From Cerasicoccus frondis (GTDB taxonomy: Bacteria > Verrucomicrobiota > Verrucomicrobiia > Opitutales > Cerasicoccaceae), in the NCBI GenBank assembly GCA_031296915.1, contig JAVDPC010000035.1, forward strand, positions 1 to 61,927: a stretch of 61,927 nucleotides of DNA, written 5' to 3'. A program made the position numbers and the translations under genes. The stretch's first letter is position 1. Every line of letters starts with the position of its first letter. Below the pieces are notes generated by a model, which was not told the DNA's origin, made no database searches, and was given only the letters and a program-made list of their open reading frames with translations. Positions 60,429-61,927 of the stretch are shown piece after piece.

Positions 60429-61748
60429 ATGAAAACCCGAATAGTCACTACGTATCTCTGCCTGCAATCCATTACCTTCGCCACGGCCATAAACGACGGC
60501 CTAATCCGTTTCGACGACCCACTCACGATCCCCACCGACCAAGGCGTGGAGTTCATCTTCAACGATGTCTACTATCTAGATGAAATAGATGAAGGCAATT
60601 ATGTCGATGATCCATCCGAGATGTATTTCTTAAGTGACCAACGCGAGATCAAGTGGATATGGGGTCATGACTACGACGACAGCACCGGAGATTTCATCCC
60701 ACAGATGGTGCTAACCGAAAACGGCGCCCTTGAACTCTACACTCGCGGTGATCCGAACACACCCGCAGTTGTTATTAACGGTAGTGCAAGCGGGGCTAAA
60801 AAAGTGCTAACAACAACTTCAGATGATGCATTTGCCATTGAATATGGCGGCAATGCGGAAGCCTCTGGATTAGCAAGTGTGGCGCTTGGGTATTATTCAG
60901 AGGCCACTGGCAATTATTCCTTTACTCATGGTAATCGAGTTTACGCAACTGCTCCTTACGCACGAGCCTACGGATATTATTCCTACGCAGAAGGTTCACA
61001 TTCAACAGCTATCGGTAGTTATACCTATGCCAGAGGAGACGAATCCTTATCCATTGGTGGCACCGCAAATGGAGACAGATCTGTCTCTATTTCAGGCTAC
61101 ACCGACTATAATGCAGAATATTCACTGGCCATTCACACTGCTGTTTACGGTTCCCACTCGCTTGGAATAGCCGACACTTGGGAATTACGTGACGGCGATG
61201 ACTTAATTTACAATATTCCCTCGGCAGCCTATGGTGATTATGCAGTCATTCTCGGTTCAGGTGTTAAAACCAATAATGACTTCGCCGCAGCGCTTGGTGA
61301 TCGATCTAGAGCCTGGGGCAAACACTCCTTTGCTTTTGGAAGTGGGAGTGGCTACATCATTGAGGAAGAGGGCCCTGGTGATTCTGTAGGCCACGAAGCA
61401 AACGGCGATTACTCCCTGGCTTTTGGCGAAATGAATCTCGTCGACGGTGATCACGCTCATGCGCTCGGGCAAAACCTCACCGCCTCATCCATGCACACGA
61501 CGGTCATCGGTCGCTACAATTTGAACCTGCAATCAGATGGTGTAACAACCGCCAGCAATCCTGACACCTGGGATAACGCCGACCCGCTCTTTGAGATCGG
61601 CAATGGCGATTCGACGACCCCAAGCAACGCTGTAACAGTCTACAAAAGCGGCGATGTAGAAATGAGCGAAAATCTCCATGTCGCAGGCACGATCACCCTT
61701 TCAGCAGCAGCTGGTGATATTACCATGGGCGTCTTTGGCGCGCAATAA
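60429..61748 (+). CDS. Exported protein with YadA-head-type (Hep_Hag) repeats
   Basis: 439 residues from the ATG at 60429. A weak signal peptide (TRIVTTYLCLQSITFATAIN) precedes a non-repeated region, then from about residue 135 a series of roughly 14-residue YadA head repeats: ASGLASVALGYYSEATGNYS, AEGSHSTAIGSYTYARGDES and further GD.S.A.G units to about 360. These fold as a trimeric left-handed beta roll. The YadA anchor domain is missing; the end (ITLSAAAGDITMGVFGAQ) resembles phage or pseudopilin-associated tail proteins with head repeats. A terminator-like hairpin follows. Confidence 0.8.
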   Translation: MKTRIVTTYLCLQSITFATAINDGLIRFDDPLTIPTDQGVEFIFNDVYYLDEIDEGNYVDDPSEMYFLSDQREIKWIWGHDYDDSTGDFIPQMVLTENGALELYTRGDPNTPAVVINGSASGAKKVLTTTSDDAFAIEYGGNAEASGLASVALGYYSEATGNYSFTHGNRVYATAPYARAYGYYSYAEGSHSTAIGSYTYARGDESLSIGGTANGDRSVSISGYTDYNAEYSLAIHTAVYGSHSLGIADTWELRDGDDLIYNIPSAAYGDYAVILGSGVKTNNDFAAALGDRSRAWGKHSFAFGSGSGYIIEEEGPGDSVGHEANGDYSLAFGEMNLVDGDHAHALGQNLTASSMHTTVIGRYNLNLQSDGVTTASNPDTWDNADPLFEIGNGDSTTPSNAVTVYKSGDVEMSENLHVAGTITLSAAAGDITMGVFGAQ

Positions 61749-61776
61749 CACTCAAGAATACCTTTTTTAGCCCAAG

Positions 61777-61805
61777 CGCGCTTCCATTTGGAGGCGCGTT
61801 TTTAG
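61777..61805 (+). terminator. Probable terminator
   Basis: An imperfect hairpin (GCGCGCTTCC with GGAGGCGCG) followed by T5, about 30 bases after the stop of the YadA-repeat gene. The last 120 bases of the window hold nothing recognisable. Confidence 0.6.
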
Positions 61806-61927
61806 CGATAAGATGAAGCCGCCATCCTCCCTTGGCAACTTCTTGTTATTGCTAGTGTGGTGTCAGCGAAGTTCGCTGCATAAATACTGAACCTTACCGA
61901 GGATCAGATCTGCGTCCGCTGTCCACT

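Overview
The window looks like chromosomal DNA of a verrucomicrobium, probably of the Opitutae. The grounds are a PEP-CTERM (exosortase-sorted) protein at 35455-36402, a giant pseudopilin of the Verru_Chthon cassette A type at 39850-43251, a PPi-type phosphofructokinase, and moderately GC-rich, tightly packed genes with palindromic intergenic repeats. The phylum call is inference; there is no rRNA or other marker gene in the window.

Layout. 1-7766: end of a foldback repeat, an orphan membrane protein, a RelB/YafQ-like toxin-antitoxin pair whose toxin is frameshifted, a remnant of a second miaB 3' end, then miaB, a secretin-domain protein, a GGCT-like protein, purB and a HAD phosphatase. 7869-18241: one 13-gene, mostly overlapping operon resembling aryl-polyene (APE) clusters. 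It has two acyl carrier proteins, a ketosynthase plus chain-length-factor pair, two hotdog dehydratases, an acyl-activating ligase, two acyltransferases, a glycosyltransferase, a LolA-like carrier and an MMPL exporter. No ketoreductase, aromatic ammonia-lyase or methyltransferase is present. 18373-18967: two foldback (MITE-like) elements, one nested inside the other. 18964-20349: an HtrA-type lipoprotein protease.

20522-34148: a 13.6-kb integrated filamentous-phage (inovirus) element in a tRNA-Thr(CGT) gene, bounded by 54-bp identical attL and attR copies. The left end is one leftward-to-rightward operon: tyrosine integrase followed by four AT-rich cargo genes (NadR/AAA_28-like P-loop kinase, nucleoside 2-deoxyribosyltransferase-like protein, divergent thymidylate-synthase-like protein with an extra C-terminal region, HExxH metallopeptidase). 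A divergent control region with a ribbon-helix-helix repressor and a small HTH protein separates this from the phage core: HUH replication protein, putative ssDNA-binding protein, small membrane proteins, two paralogous major coat proteins, adsorption protein, pVI-like protein and Zot ATPase. The right end carries a second small cargo region (membrane protein, RHH protein, DUF2726 protein). The nucleotide-handling cargo is the best candidate for a new system: its contents suggest altered nucleotide synthesis or removal, used for defence, superinfection exclusion or DNA modification.

34754-61927: ordinary host genes: GyrI-like protein, PEP-CTERM protein, LacI regulator and GPH sugar transporter, pseudopilin pair, OppD/OppF ATPases, Mpv17-like protein, BASS transporter, superoxide dismutase, SLC13-type transporter, 2-hydroxyacid dehydrogenase, AzgA-type purine permease, LysM protein, Na/Pi cotransporter, PhyH oxygenase, PPi-phosphofructokinase and a YadA-head-repeat protein. 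A notable outlier is 55873-57480, an exported protein that reads like a flagellar hook protein (FlgE) in which a Sec signal replaces the usual N-terminal export/assembly domain.

All homology statements are from reading the translated sequence by eye; no database search was run.
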